DNA of 55,930 nucleotides, from assembly GCA_035546535.1 (NCBI GenBank), contig DASZWQ010000074.1, positions 1 through 55,930 on the forward strand, given 5' to 3'. This document shows positions 17,721-26,053 of the stretch, piece by piece. The notes beneath the pieces were generated by a model, which searched no databases, was not told where the DNA came from, and saw only the letters and a program-made list of their open reading frames with translations. Position numbers and translations under genes: made by a program. How positions within the stretch are numbered: position 1 is the stretch's first letter; every line of letters begins with the position of its first letter. This DNA is from Pirellulales bacterium. Its GTDB lineage: Bacteria > Planctomycetota > Planctomycetia > Pirellulales > JACPPG01.

Positions 17721-17874
17721 TGTTCACACTCCTTTGTTTACTGGTCCTGGCCGTTGTCGAAGGAGCCTAATGCAGGAGGCGTGCCAGAAATGTGTCAATG
17801 GCAGTTCGTCCGTGCGCACCCTCAATCGGGACAGAGGGTTACAGATTTTTCAGCGTCTTCGGAGCCCCGGCGTC

Positions 17875-17905
17875 AGTGTACACTTGTTTACAAAACCATT
17901 GTAAA
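17875..17905 (-). promoter_or_regulatory. Candidate promoter for csrA
   Basis: On the minus strand, TTTACA (17900-17905) and TACACT (17875-17880) form sigma-70-like -35 and -10 boxes with a 19-base spacer, slightly longer than ideal. They lie about 155 bases upstream of the csrA start, which would give a long leader. The call rests on hexamer similarity only. Confidence 0.35.
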
Positions 17906-18425
17906 GTCTTTCCATCGGCAGCGAATTCGCCGGTGGCAATGGGCAGCCTGGCTCGATCGCGCAAAGTTTACGGACGATTGGTGCTAGCGGAGGGCAAAGG
18001 GGAGGTGGCGGTCCCTTTGAGCCTGAGAGGAAACAAGAGTAAGTCGTTGAACGCGCCGGCTGTCGGCGAACGACCGACCACTAGCCCGCAGCGCGAGCAA
18101 GGGATCTTTTCGTGCCGAGCGCTGCAACCAAACGCAAGCCGGATAGGCCAATGCGGCACTTTTCGGCGGCGGTGCCACTGCTACAGCATTGCTCGCTGAA
18201 AGGTGTGGCGCGGCGCCGGGCACGCGCCCTTTGCCCGTCGAGCGCTACGAGCGCGCCGCGCTCGCTGTCAACTGGCCGAATCGGCCAATGGGCGAATGAT
18301 CGCTTTTGAGCTACGGTCGGGCAGAGTGTGCTGCAGCGCTTCCTCATCAGTGCGCTCGCACCTTCGCGCGGCGGTCCTGTACGGCCTGCCGATTCTGAGT
18401 CCTTCGCTGGAACGAGGAGATTGCC
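17906..18425. other. Intergenic stretch with a Pirellulales-like short repeat
   Basis: No gene with a credible ribosome site and start was found. Around 18079-18104 is ccactagcccgcagcgcgag, a motif type that I recall as recurrent in intergenic DNA of Pirellulales. The toxin-like gene starts at 18426 with AGGAG just upstream. Open frames here are all Arg/Ser/Pro-rich and look like shadows. Confidence 0.5.
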
Positions 18426-19866
18426 ATGCGTCGCAAAGATTCTCGAATGGATGGTCCCATCAGAAGCGAGCAGTTGGAATTTCTGGCCGCGATTTCGCCC
18501 GAGTGGCGCGAAGAAAAACGCCGCCGCGAACGTGCCGGCGCCGAAGCCGCTCACCAACAAGAGATCGACAACTTTGTCCGAGCCATCACCGTGCCCGACT
18601 GGTCCCATCGTGGACCGTCGTCAACCAGCGGCGCGACGCAGGAGTTCGTCGAAGCGATTACCAGGCCGGCATGGCCAAATGGCGAACGCCCGATGACGAG
18701 CGAAGAAGTGCAGACATTCGTCGACTCGATCACCCGCCACGATGGCCCGGCGATCTACGAGGCCGGCTGGGATCCGGCCAAGCATCCACGTGTTCCGGCG
18801 GGCCAGCCAGGCGGAGGCCAGTGGACGAGTGCCGAGGATGGTCGTTCCGGCTCCACGTTATCAAACTCGTCTTCGGATCGGGAAACGATGAACGATTCTG
18901 CGCCAACATCAAACGCCGATCAAAGGTTCTCGGCGAATCGGTCCCCATCGCAGCGTTCAGCGCGCGATGACAGCGATCGAAATGACAGAAGGACACAGGC
19001 GACAACCGCGGAGTTCTCGCCCTCGCAAGGGGCGATGGCGCATCTTACAGGACCGAATTCGGTTGGCCATCACTGGGTACCGCAGTCGGTATTCAACGAT
19101 TTGGCACCCAAACTGACCAAGAAGGCACTGGAAATATTCGCGTTGGGAACGGAAGACCCAGGGGGTTTATAACCACGCGTTCGACACATGGAAAGGCGTA
19201 ACCCACGATCAGTACAACCGTGCCGTGCGTATTCTGCTCGAGGATTGGATCAAGACGACCGGCAAAACGAAGCTAGGTGACGACGACGCGCGCAAGATAC
19301 TTTCGTGGATTGCGTCGGGAAAATGCGACGATGCGGCATTCTTAGCAAAACATAAGAAAGAATTTGCAATGATTTTCAAGTGGCGTGCTGGTTTTAATGA
19401 GAGTGTCGTTGTCGCGAAAGCCGCTCTTGCCGAGAATCCCAAGCTTACGGCGGCAGAACTGAAGTCGATTGCGCAGGTCTTCGTGAATGGTGGATCGACA
19501 GGGCAGATGACCCGGCGGGCCGCCCATGTCGTTCAGGCCATCGTTAAAAATGGAAAGGCAGGACTGAAAGCAATCGCGAAGAAAGTCCTTCCAGGGCTCA
19601 TGGCCTTAAGCGCGGCGACGGCGGCCAAGCGAGGCTGGGCAGGGGAAGGGCACACTGGCAGCGGCGCCTGGGGTACTCTGAACGAAGTGGCTCGCGACGC
19701 CGCTGCCGCCGAGCTTGTCGAGAAAATGGCATTTCCCATGGTATTGCACACGGTCGATGGTATTGTGAATCTAGTGGTGTCGGGGTTGAACGACCCGACG
19801 CGGTACCGCATCTTGTGGCGAAACGGCGTGCGGATCGACATGCGCACGGGACAGCCGGTCGAATAA
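18426..19866 (+). pseudogene. Probable polymorphic toxin (HNH-type), broken by one-base frameshift
   Basis: Two frames join into one gene. The first (18426-19172) ends LEIFALGTEDPGGL; the second opens with VYNHAFDTWKGVTHDQYNRA once one G is removed from the GGGGG run at 19161-19165. The rebuilt protein has about 479 residues. The N-terminus carries a repeat around F-V-x-A-I-T-x-P-x-W at residues about 49-59, 73-83 and 97-107, with a weaker copy at 18-27. A WDPAKHPRVPAGQPGGGQWT segment follows (115-134), a type I recall from planctomycete toxin-like proteins. The probable nuclease region starts at HHWVPQSVF (215) and continues with H-F-D-x-W and H-D-x-Y-N. Exact toxin class is uncertain. Confidence 0.6.
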
Positions 19867-19904
19867 TTTCGCGTTACTGTGCAAGCTCGCTGGAGCGTTT
19901 GGGT

Positions 19905-20849
19905 ATGAGCGGCGCCCGAAAAACAGACCGGGTCGCGGCAGCGTTGCGACATCTTCGAGATTGCAACCAATATTTTCAATTCGACGACCAGGAGCGGGTC
20001 GTCGAAGTCGGCGTCTATGACGCGACTGGAGCCGATGAGATCGCCGAGCATGTGGGACACTTGCGTGACGTCCAAAAGTTAACGTTTGATCGGACGGACA
20101 TTTCCGATAAAGGCTTGGCGGCGCTTGCGGGCCTTACCAAGGTGAGCGAGTTTTCACTGCAGAGCCCGAACGTAACCGCCACAGGATTATCTTGTCTCAC
20201 CGGCATGACGAGCATCAAGAAGCTAGCCCTCGACTCGCCACGAATTAGTCGCGACGAGTTGGAAGCAATATCGCGCTTGCACAGCGTGACAAAGTTGACG
20301 ATTTGCGGTGGTCTCTACAACGACGGGGATGTCGCGCCGCTCGCTGCCTTGGGGCATCTCGAAGAATTGGAGACGTCTGAAAATGACCGGATCGATGGTA
20401 CCTACACCCAGTTTCTTCCGGCTCTTAGGCAGTTAAAGAACCTCGCTCCAGGAAGCTCTATTACAGACGATGGCCTAGGGTGCATATCGCGATTGCTCTT
20501 GTTAAAAACGCTGTTCCTCGAGGGTTCGTTTTCAGATGTCGGAATGTTGGAGCTTAGGGCACTGCAACGTCTGGAGACACTTTACGTGACGGCAGAACAG
20601 GTCACCGACGACAGCGTCAATGTCATTGCGGCATTAAGAAAGCTAAGGCGCCTGGGTCTGGATGCGCCGCGTTTCACGGACGCCGGCGCGCTTGCACTTT
20701 CGCGGTGTCGCGAGCTTGAGTATCTGGCAATCTTCAAATCGGCGCTGACCGCGGTCGGACAACAACGACTGCGCGACGCGATGCCAGATTGTGAGATTCA
20801 GTTTTTCGGAAATCTTCACGCAAATACAGACGCCGACGAACAAGAATGA
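19905..20849 (+). CDS. Leucine-rich-repeat protein
   Basis: The 314-residue soluble protein has at least eight LRR-type units of about 24 residues, each with a pattern such as LTFDRTDISDKGLAALAGL or LQSPNVTATGLSCLTGM, ending in GRQQRLRDAMP-like tails. No signal peptide is seen, so it is probably cytoplasmic. ATG 19905 is preceded by GGAG 9-10 nt upstream and begins where the repeat-like sequence begins; the earlier open frame overlaps the toxin remnant. Its position directly after a toxin-like gene makes an immunity role plausible, but LRR proteins are also common in planctomycetes without this role. That inference is untested. Confidence 0.7.
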   Translation: MSGARKTDRVAAALRHLRDCNQYFQFDDQERVVEVGVYDATGADEIAEHVGHLRDVQKLTFDRTDISDKGLAALAGLTKVSEFSLQSPNVTATGLSCLTGMTSIKKLALDSPRISRDELEAISRLHSVTKLTICGGLYNDGDVAPLAALGHLEELETSENDRIDGTYTQFLPALRQLKNLAPGSSITDDGLGCISRLLLLKTLFLEGSFSDVGMLELRALQRLETLYVTAEQVTDDSVNVIAALRKLRRLGLDAPRFTDAGALALSRCRELEYLAIFKSALTAVGQQRLRDAMPDCEIQFFGNLHANTDADEQE

Positions 20850-20956
20850 ACCAGACGCGCGCGTTCGATGCCGCGATGAAGAGAACTTACGACTAAAGTG
20901 ACACTGAGTGGGATCGTGCGTAGCGCTTGCCCACCAAACATGGAGTTCAGGCTTTG

Positions 20957-21880
20957 ATGGGCAATCATCTCGACCAAACGAATCGCCCCTCGCTACAAGA
21001 ATTTGGCGGCTGGTACAACCTGGGCTATGAGCGGCCGGATGGGATTCCCGTCCTGCATTCCCAACCGTGGGTGCCGGAGTTCGAGCACGCCGAATTCTTT
21101 GAACTGTACATGGCGGAGAATGCCTGGTTCGAGAAACTTGTGCCCGCGTCAGCGCTCAAGCCGTTCGACCCGATCGCCGATCCTCCCATATTCGTCAAGA
21201 GCGACGCCGACGATCGAACGTTGTGCGTGTGTCCAGATTTCGACTATCTCACCCTCGATCTGATCAAGCGAATTCAACGTGAGTTTCTCGGCAAGTATCC
21301 GTTTTGGCGGGTCGTGCTTGCGGCAGACGATCCTTCCTGCTGCATCGTCATCTATCCGGACACAATCCGTTTCGGTAATTTGCCGCTGAACATTTCGCCT
21401 GAAGAGGCACTTCGAGATCTCAGTGCCCGCGCCATTGCTCTTCGCGACGCACGTGAGCGCCCTAGGCGCGACCGCGTGAACTTCGTGCAACATCGCCTGC
21501 CGGGCGCCGTTCGATCGATCGGAAATCGGCCGTTCGTTGTGATCGGCGCGCTCGACAACAACCGTCATGAAGATGATGCTGACGACCGATTGACGATTTT
21601 CCTGCTCACGCGTTCTGGTGCCGACCAAGCTAGTTTTGCGCTAAGGGGACCTCCTGACCTCGCCGGTGGTATCATCGGGACCGGTGACAGATTCAACGTC
21701 GACCAATCCGGAACGATTGTTAGTGACGAGACGCCCGAAGCGGCCGTCGCATATCGCGTCTCATTCTGGCACCCGCCCGCCGGGTACCATGGACCACTCA
21801 CCATCGTCAACCGACACACTGGGGAGCAGTATCCTTACGAACTGAAGGCCGAAGACATCACGCGCATCCCGCCGTCGTAG
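20957..21880 (+). CDS. Protein of unknown function in the toxin-immunity region
   Basis: This 307-residue protein was not recognised. It has no signal peptide or membrane segment. Features include GIPVLHSQPWVPEFEHAEFF, a CVCPDFDYLTLDL segment, and FWRVVLAADDPSCCIVIYPD in the first half. The second half has a Gly/Asp-rich region ending in IVNRHTGEQYPYELKAEDIT. ATG 20957 has GGAG about 12 nt upstream; the upstream TTG 20927 is less likely. It follows the LRR gene by about 107 bases on the same strand, so both may be transcribed with the toxin locus. An immunity or adaptor role is only a guess from position. Confidence 0.55.
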   Translation: MGNHLDQTNRPSLQEFGGWYNLGYERPDGIPVLHSQPWVPEFEHAEFFELYMAENAWFEKLVPASALKPFDPIADPPIFVKSDADDRTLCVCPDFDYLTLDLIKRIQREFLGKYPFWRVVLAADDPSCCIVIYPDTIRFGNLPLNISPEEALRDLSARAIALRDARERPRRDRVNFVQHRLPGAVRSIGNRPFVVIGALDNNRHEDDADDRLTIFLLTRSGADQASFALRGPPDLAGGIIGTGDRFNVDQSGTIVSDETPEAAVAYRVSFWHPPAGYHGPLTIVNRHTGEQYPYELKAEDITRIPPS

Positions 21881-21889
21881 AGGACCGCC

Positions 21890-23845
21890 CTACAGCTTCA
21901 CGTTCTCGCGCACGGGCTTGGGCTTTTCCAGCTTGCGCAGGCGGTCGTTGGGATTGCCGCCGCCACCGCCGCCGTTGTTTTTACGCGGCTCGTCATAGCC
22001 GACGTGCTTCTCGGTCCATTTCCAGCCCAGGGGCTCCTTAAGCTCGCGATCGGCCAGATAGGCCCAGGGCGTGCCGGGATGCTGCTCGCGGACGCGGGTT
22101 AGATATTCGCGCGATTGGGTGGCCATTTTCTCCAACGCGCTGGTGGCCGTGACTTCGTCGGCCGGCGTGAGCACCCATGTGTCGCTGTCGTCTTTTTCGA
22201 ACTTCATCCCGCCCTTGGCCTTGGCCAGCATCGTGTTGTAGGCCGAGGTGCGGACCATCATGGCCAGCACGCGCCCCATGGCCAGGTCGTAGCCGGCTTG
22301 CCAGCGCGCGCCGGTCAACTTCGCGCGATCCTTCTCGCCCAGCTTCAGAATGCCGTACAAGTCTTGCAACCGTGGCTCGACGATGGCGGCCGAGCGCTGG
22401 GCGATGTCCAACTCTTGCTTCAGGCCGGCTTCGCTCCGTTTGGGGAACATCAATCGCGGCCGGTCCATCGCCTCGACCATCGAACTCTGCGCCGCCTTCA
22501 CCAGGGCCGCCCGCGCCCCGTTCTCCTTCAACAGTTGTTCGTACTGCCGGGGGGCAACGTAGTCGGGCAAGTAATTGCGCATGATCGAGGGATCGAAGAA
22601 CTGGTTCATTCGCGCGGCCATATCGGCGGTGCCCTTCGCCTTTCCCTCGCCGGAAGGCCGGTTCGGATGCACGGCGAAGTAGATGCCATGCGTGGCCACG
22701 GACAGCCGCGTCAGGCCATAAGGACCAAAGCCCGAGTCGATCGCCGCGAGTGGATCAAAGTCACGGCCCGAGAAACCGAGTTGCACGTTTTCCGGCATGG
22801 CCGATTCCGGGCCCTGATCTACCGGCAAATCCCGCGCGGCATATTGCGGGTCGGGATCGACGTAATGCACGAAGGCCTGCCGCTGACCGAACGGGGCGGG
22901 CACGCCGATCACGTAGACCGGCATGGCGTACCGCTTGCAGATATCAATGGCCCCTTCCTGGCGGTCTTCGTCATTGCCGGCTTCGTCCGTGACGACGATC
23001 AGCATGACGTTGCGCCGCGGGTTGCCGGTGCGAAACTTCTGATACTTGCGGGCCGCCTCGGTCACGGCCGTAAAGGTCAGCTCGATGCCGCTTTCGTCGA
23101 CCGGGATTTCGCGAATCGCGCTTTTGATCTGTTCCAGATTGTCGGTCGGGGATTTGAGGCGGAAGCTGATTTCCTGGCCAAAGGCAACGATAGCGGTCAA
23201 CAGCGGTTCGCTGCCGTGCTTGATGAATTGATCGGCGCCGCGCGACTGGATGATGTTCAGCTCTTTATAGATGTGATCGAAGCGCTGCTCGATGGCGTTG
23301 CGCTGCGCTCGCATGCTTTCCGACTGATCCAAGAGCCAGACGACCAGCGTGGGGCGCTCGTCGAGCGAGACGAGAATTTCCTGGGTGATGCGATCGACGG
23401 CCCCCTCGGCGCCCTTGACGCCTACGCCGGCGTCGCCGGCCACGGCCAGACGTTCGTTGAGATTAGGTGCCGACGAGAGGTCGGCGATTACCGGGATATC
23501 GGCCTGGCCGATGTCTGACGCTTCCATGTGGCCGGTTTCGATGCGTGCCACGTCTGCCAGGTTGGGCGCCGTGGCCAAGGCCATGGACGTGCCTTGCAGT
23601 CCGTTGCTACCGACTTCCTCGCTCGTGCCTGTCGCTTCGCTGTACTGCACCTCTTGCAGGTCCGCCGCGGCTTCGGCGGCGTCGAGCGACGAGAGGACAA
23701 CGCCCGACTCTTTGCTGGGGAGATGTTGCCAGGCGAGCGCCAGCCCTACCAGCAGCGAAAGATGCACACAGAGGCTGGCAGCCCAGGAGATGCCGTCCCG
23801 TTCGATGGGGACGGATTGGAGCCAATTTCGCACGACGCCGCTCAT
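21890..23845 (-). CDS. Membrane-anchored VWA-domain protein
   Basis: The 651-residue protein has one N-terminal transmembrane helix (AASLCVHLSLLVGLALAW, about 23-40), so most of it is outside the cytoplasm or anchored there. A von Willebrand A domain begins near residue 157 at VVWLLDQSESMRAQ; DQSES has the DxSxS metal-binding motif (MIDAS), and VVTDEAGNDEDRQ later fits the third loop. The C-terminal half is helical and ends in a Gly/Asn-rich low-complexity stretch then Lys/Pro. VWA proteins mediate metal-dependent protein binding; the partner is unknown. The start has GAGG within 12 nt. It runs away from the divergent alpha/beta-hydrolase gene across a 369-base gap. Confidence 0.78.
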   Translation of the reverse strand: MSGVVRNWLQSVPIERDGISWAASLCVHLSLLVGLALAWQHLPSKESGVVLSSLDAAEAAADLQEVQYSEATGTSEEVGSNGLQGTSMALATAPNLADVARIETGHMEASDIGQADIPVIADLSSAPNLNERLAVAGDAGVGVKGAEGAVDRITQEILVSLDERPTLVVWLLDQSESMRAQRNAIEQRFDHIYKELNIIQSRGADQFIKHGSEPLLTAIVAFGQEISFRLKSPTDNLEQIKSAIREIPVDESGIELTFTAVTEAARKYQKFRTGNPRRNVMLIVVTDEAGNDEDRQEGAIDICKRYAMPVYVIGVPAPFGQRQAFVHYVDPDPQYAARDLPVDQGPESAMPENVQLGFSGRDFDPLAAIDSGFGPYGLTRLSVATHGIYFAVHPNRPSGEGKAKGTADMAARMNQFFDPSIMRNYLPDYVAPRQYEQLLKENGARAALVKAAQSSMVEAMDRPRLMFPKRSEAGLKQELDIAQRSAAIVEPRLQDLYGILKLGEKDRAKLTGARWQAGYDLAMGRVLAMMVRTSAYNTMLAKAKGGMKFEKDDSDTWVLTPADEVTATSALEKMATQSREYLTRVREQHPGTPWAYLADRELKEPLGWKWTEKHVGYDEPRKNNGGGGGGNPNDRLRKLEKPKPVRENVKL

Positions 23846-24214
23846 CGACGGCTACCTCTTCGATCCGACTTCTCTGCAACCGGTCGGCGTGCGCCGTTCC
23901 GCAAGCGCCGCTGGCCCGACCGACTCTGGCTGCCTGGTCGGCTTTCGCCCAGTCTCTTTGATCTATTGTCAAGACTTTTCACGGCGAATGCAAGGGAAAG
24001 ACAGGCCCGGCGATTTGCCGCGGCGTGCGGTTTCGCCGGTTGCTTCGGCGGTAAACGCTTGCGAGTTTGCGACCGGTGGCTGACCGGTTTTGCCAAGCCC
24101 ACGGTGCCAGGGGAGCCCGAGCAATCGATGTTTGACCGTCCGGAATACCCCATCTACCATGAAATCCGGTGCTCGATTCTCCGCTCTTGCGCATGGCGTC
24201 GACCGCTCGAACGT
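23846..24214. other. Divergent promoter region
   Basis: These 369 bases separate the VWA gene (minus) and the hydrolase gene (plus). A TTGACA hexamer occurs on the minus strand near 23970, but no good -10 box follows at standard spacing. Other open frames are GC-rich shadows. Nothing else was recognised. Confidence 0.4.
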
Positions 24215-25180
24215 ATGTCCAACGATCCAGCTCACTATGCCTGGCGCCGCGCGAAAAGCCGTTTGGGATCGGGCGCATGGCTGACGTTGTTGACGGCCGT
24301 GGTCGCGCTGGCCGTCGGGGGCGGGCGGCCGGTTCAAGCCGAGGACGACAAGGAAAAGCCGAAGCCCCCCAAGAAAGAGGTCACCCTCTCGGCGGAAGAC
24401 GGGATGGGCCTGAAGGCCACCTTCTGGCCGGGGACCAATGGCAAGGAAAGCGTGCCGGTGATCTTGCTGCATGGGTATGGCGGCTCGCGGCACGACTTTA
24501 GTGCCTTGGGCGATTATCTGCAGGAAGAGGGGTTTGCCGTGCTGGCCGTCGACCTTCGCGGCCACGGCGAAAGCACGCTGGTGCCCGATGCGAACCGGCC
24601 GCTGCTGGCCGCGGACATGCCACAGGCGGCATTCAGCGGCATGCTCGCTGATGTCGAAGCGGCCAATAAGTTCCTGATCGCCAAGAACAACGCCGGCGAG
24701 CTGAACATCGACAAACTGTGCATGGTCGGCGCGGATATGGGCGCTGTCCTGGCCGTGAACTGGGCGATCGAGGATTGGAATTGGCCCCCCTTGGCCATCG
24801 GCAAGCAAGGCCAGGATGTGAAGGCGATCGTGATGCTATCACCGCCGGAAAGGTTCAAATCGCTGCGGATGATCGAGGCGTACAACGACCGCGCGGTGCG
24901 TTCCCGCATCGCCTTTTACATCGCCGTGGGAAATCAGGATCCGACCGCGATGCGCGACGCGACCAAGATCCACAAGACACTCAAGAAATTTCACCCGCAG
25001 CCAATCAAGGTCGAGGATCAAGATCTGTTCTTCGACCATCGCATTCCCACCCGGTTGCAGGGAACGAAATTGCTGGGCAAGGACTTCAAGGACTTCGGTC
25101 TGATGAGCAACATCGCCGAGTTTTTCGACGAGCGGGCCGCCAAGCAGCCCTACGCCTGGCAGGAGCGCAAGCTGCCATAG
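24215..25180 (+). CDS. Exported alpha/beta-hydrolase-fold protein with Asp nucleophile position
   Basis: The 321-residue protein begins with a signal or anchor (LTLLTAVVALAVGGGRPVQA). The alpha/beta-hydrolase fold is clear: VILLHGYGGSRHDF (86-87 HG oxyanion region), AVLAVDLRGHGES, then KLCMVGADMGAVLAVNW. The nucleophile elbow reads G-A-D-M-G at 172-176, with Asp174 where most members have Ser. Haloalkane dehalogenases and epoxide hydrolases use Asp at this place, but many other hallmarks of those families could not be checked. A late QDLFFDHRIP may supply a His. It may be a hydrolase using Asp, or a non-catalytic relative. Confidence 0.72.
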   Translation: MSNDPAHYAWRRAKSRLGSGAWLTLLTAVVALAVGGGRPVQAEDDKEKPKPPKKEVTLSAEDGMGLKATFWPGTNGKESVPVILLHGYGGSRHDFSALGDYLQEEGFAVLAVDLRGHGESTLVPDANRPLLAADMPQAAFSGMLADVEAANKFLIAKNNAGELNIDKLCMVGADMGAVLAVNWAIEDWNWPPLAIGKQGQDVKAIVMLSPPERFKSLRMIEAYNDRAVRSRIAFYIAVGNQDPTAMRDATKIHKTLKKFHPQPIKVEDQDLFFDHRIPTRLQGTKLLGKDFKDFGLMSNIAEFFDERAAKQPYAWQERKLP

Positions 25181-25196
25181 AAAGGCGGCTCGTTTT

Positions 25197-25841
25197 TCAG
25201 CCACCGGGCAATGCGACAGCCGGACTGCCGCGCGGCGGGACGGGTACCATCGGACGATTGTTGATGCTGCCCGGCGTCGAGACCTTCGATCCCAGCGCTG
25301 GGATTTTTAGCTCGGTACCGATGGGCAGTAGATCGGGATTGCCGAGGATGTCCTTGTTTAGTTCGAAGATCTCGCGATACCGATCCGCGCTCCCCAGGTA
25401 GCGCACCGCGAGCCCCGAGAGGGTGTCGCCGTCGACAATCTTGTGCCGGCGCAACTCGTTGAAACCCGCGCCGGGCGCGACATCCGGCGTCGCCGCGGTG
25501 TTGCCGGCGCCCGGCGTCTGTTCGTCATTCAACGGACGCAGCGCCGAATAGCCACCGGCGGGCGGCATCGTCGAAAGGCCAAAGCCGCGATCACTCGTCG
25601 CCGGCGCGACCGTTCCGCGCTCGGCGTTCGCTGCGTCTGGCGGATCGATCCGCCCGGTCAGATGAGACACAGGCGCCGGCTTGTCGACGGGTTGTGCCGT
25701 TTCGAGCCTGCCCGTGGCGTTCGTCGGAGTCGTGGCGGCGTCGGCGCCGGCAGGCGCCGCAGGTTTGCGAAACAGGAAAGCCGCTGTTACGCCCACGACG
25801 ACGACGACGGCCACGATCAAAAGTTTTCTTTGCGCTGGCAT
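25197..25841 (-). CDS. Membrane-anchored LysM-domain protein
   Basis: The 214-residue protein has an N-terminal transmembrane helix (LLIVAVVVVVGVTAAFLF) and a long Pro/Ala/Thr-rich linker. A C-terminal LysM domain begins at RRHKIVDGDTLSGLAVRYLG and continues with ADRYREIFELNKDIL and LPIGTELKIP, the motif set that binds peptidoglycan N-acetylglucosamine chains. It probably tethers something to the cell wall or helps its maintenance. The start ATG 25841 has AGG upstream; an alternative TTG 25871 would extend it. It is the last gene of the secDF group on the minus strand, after a 212-base gap. Confidence 0.8.
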   Translation of the reverse strand: MPAQRKLLIVAVVVVVGVTAAFLFRKPAAPAGADAATTPTNATGRLETAQPVDKPAPVSHLTGRIDPPDAANAERGTVAPATSDRGFGLSTMPPAGGYSALRPLNDEQTPGAGNTAATPDVAPGAGFNELRRHKIVDGDTLSGLAVRYLGSADRYREIFELNKDILGNPDLLPIGTELKIPALGSKVSTPGSINNRPMVPVPPRGSPAVALPGG

Positions 25842-26053
25842 CGACGACCTGAGGTTCGAAGGATCGAGCAATCGCCTCGGCCTGCCGAGAGTGCTCCATC
25901 ATCCTGGCAATCGGTCACAGGCGGGCGAGGCCGCAGAAATCGATCCGGAATTCAGCGCGTATCGATGGCGCAAAGCCGACAGCGCGGCGATTTGCCGGCG
26001 CGGAGTGCAAATCTTACGCAATCCGGGAATTACACCGGTCTGCGATAGGCAGG

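Noticed and set aside
19161..19172. Programmed ribosomal frameshift at the G run of the toxin gene.
   Set aside because: No slippery heptamer with downstream structure was seen; a simple one-base insertion in a homopolymer explains both frames.
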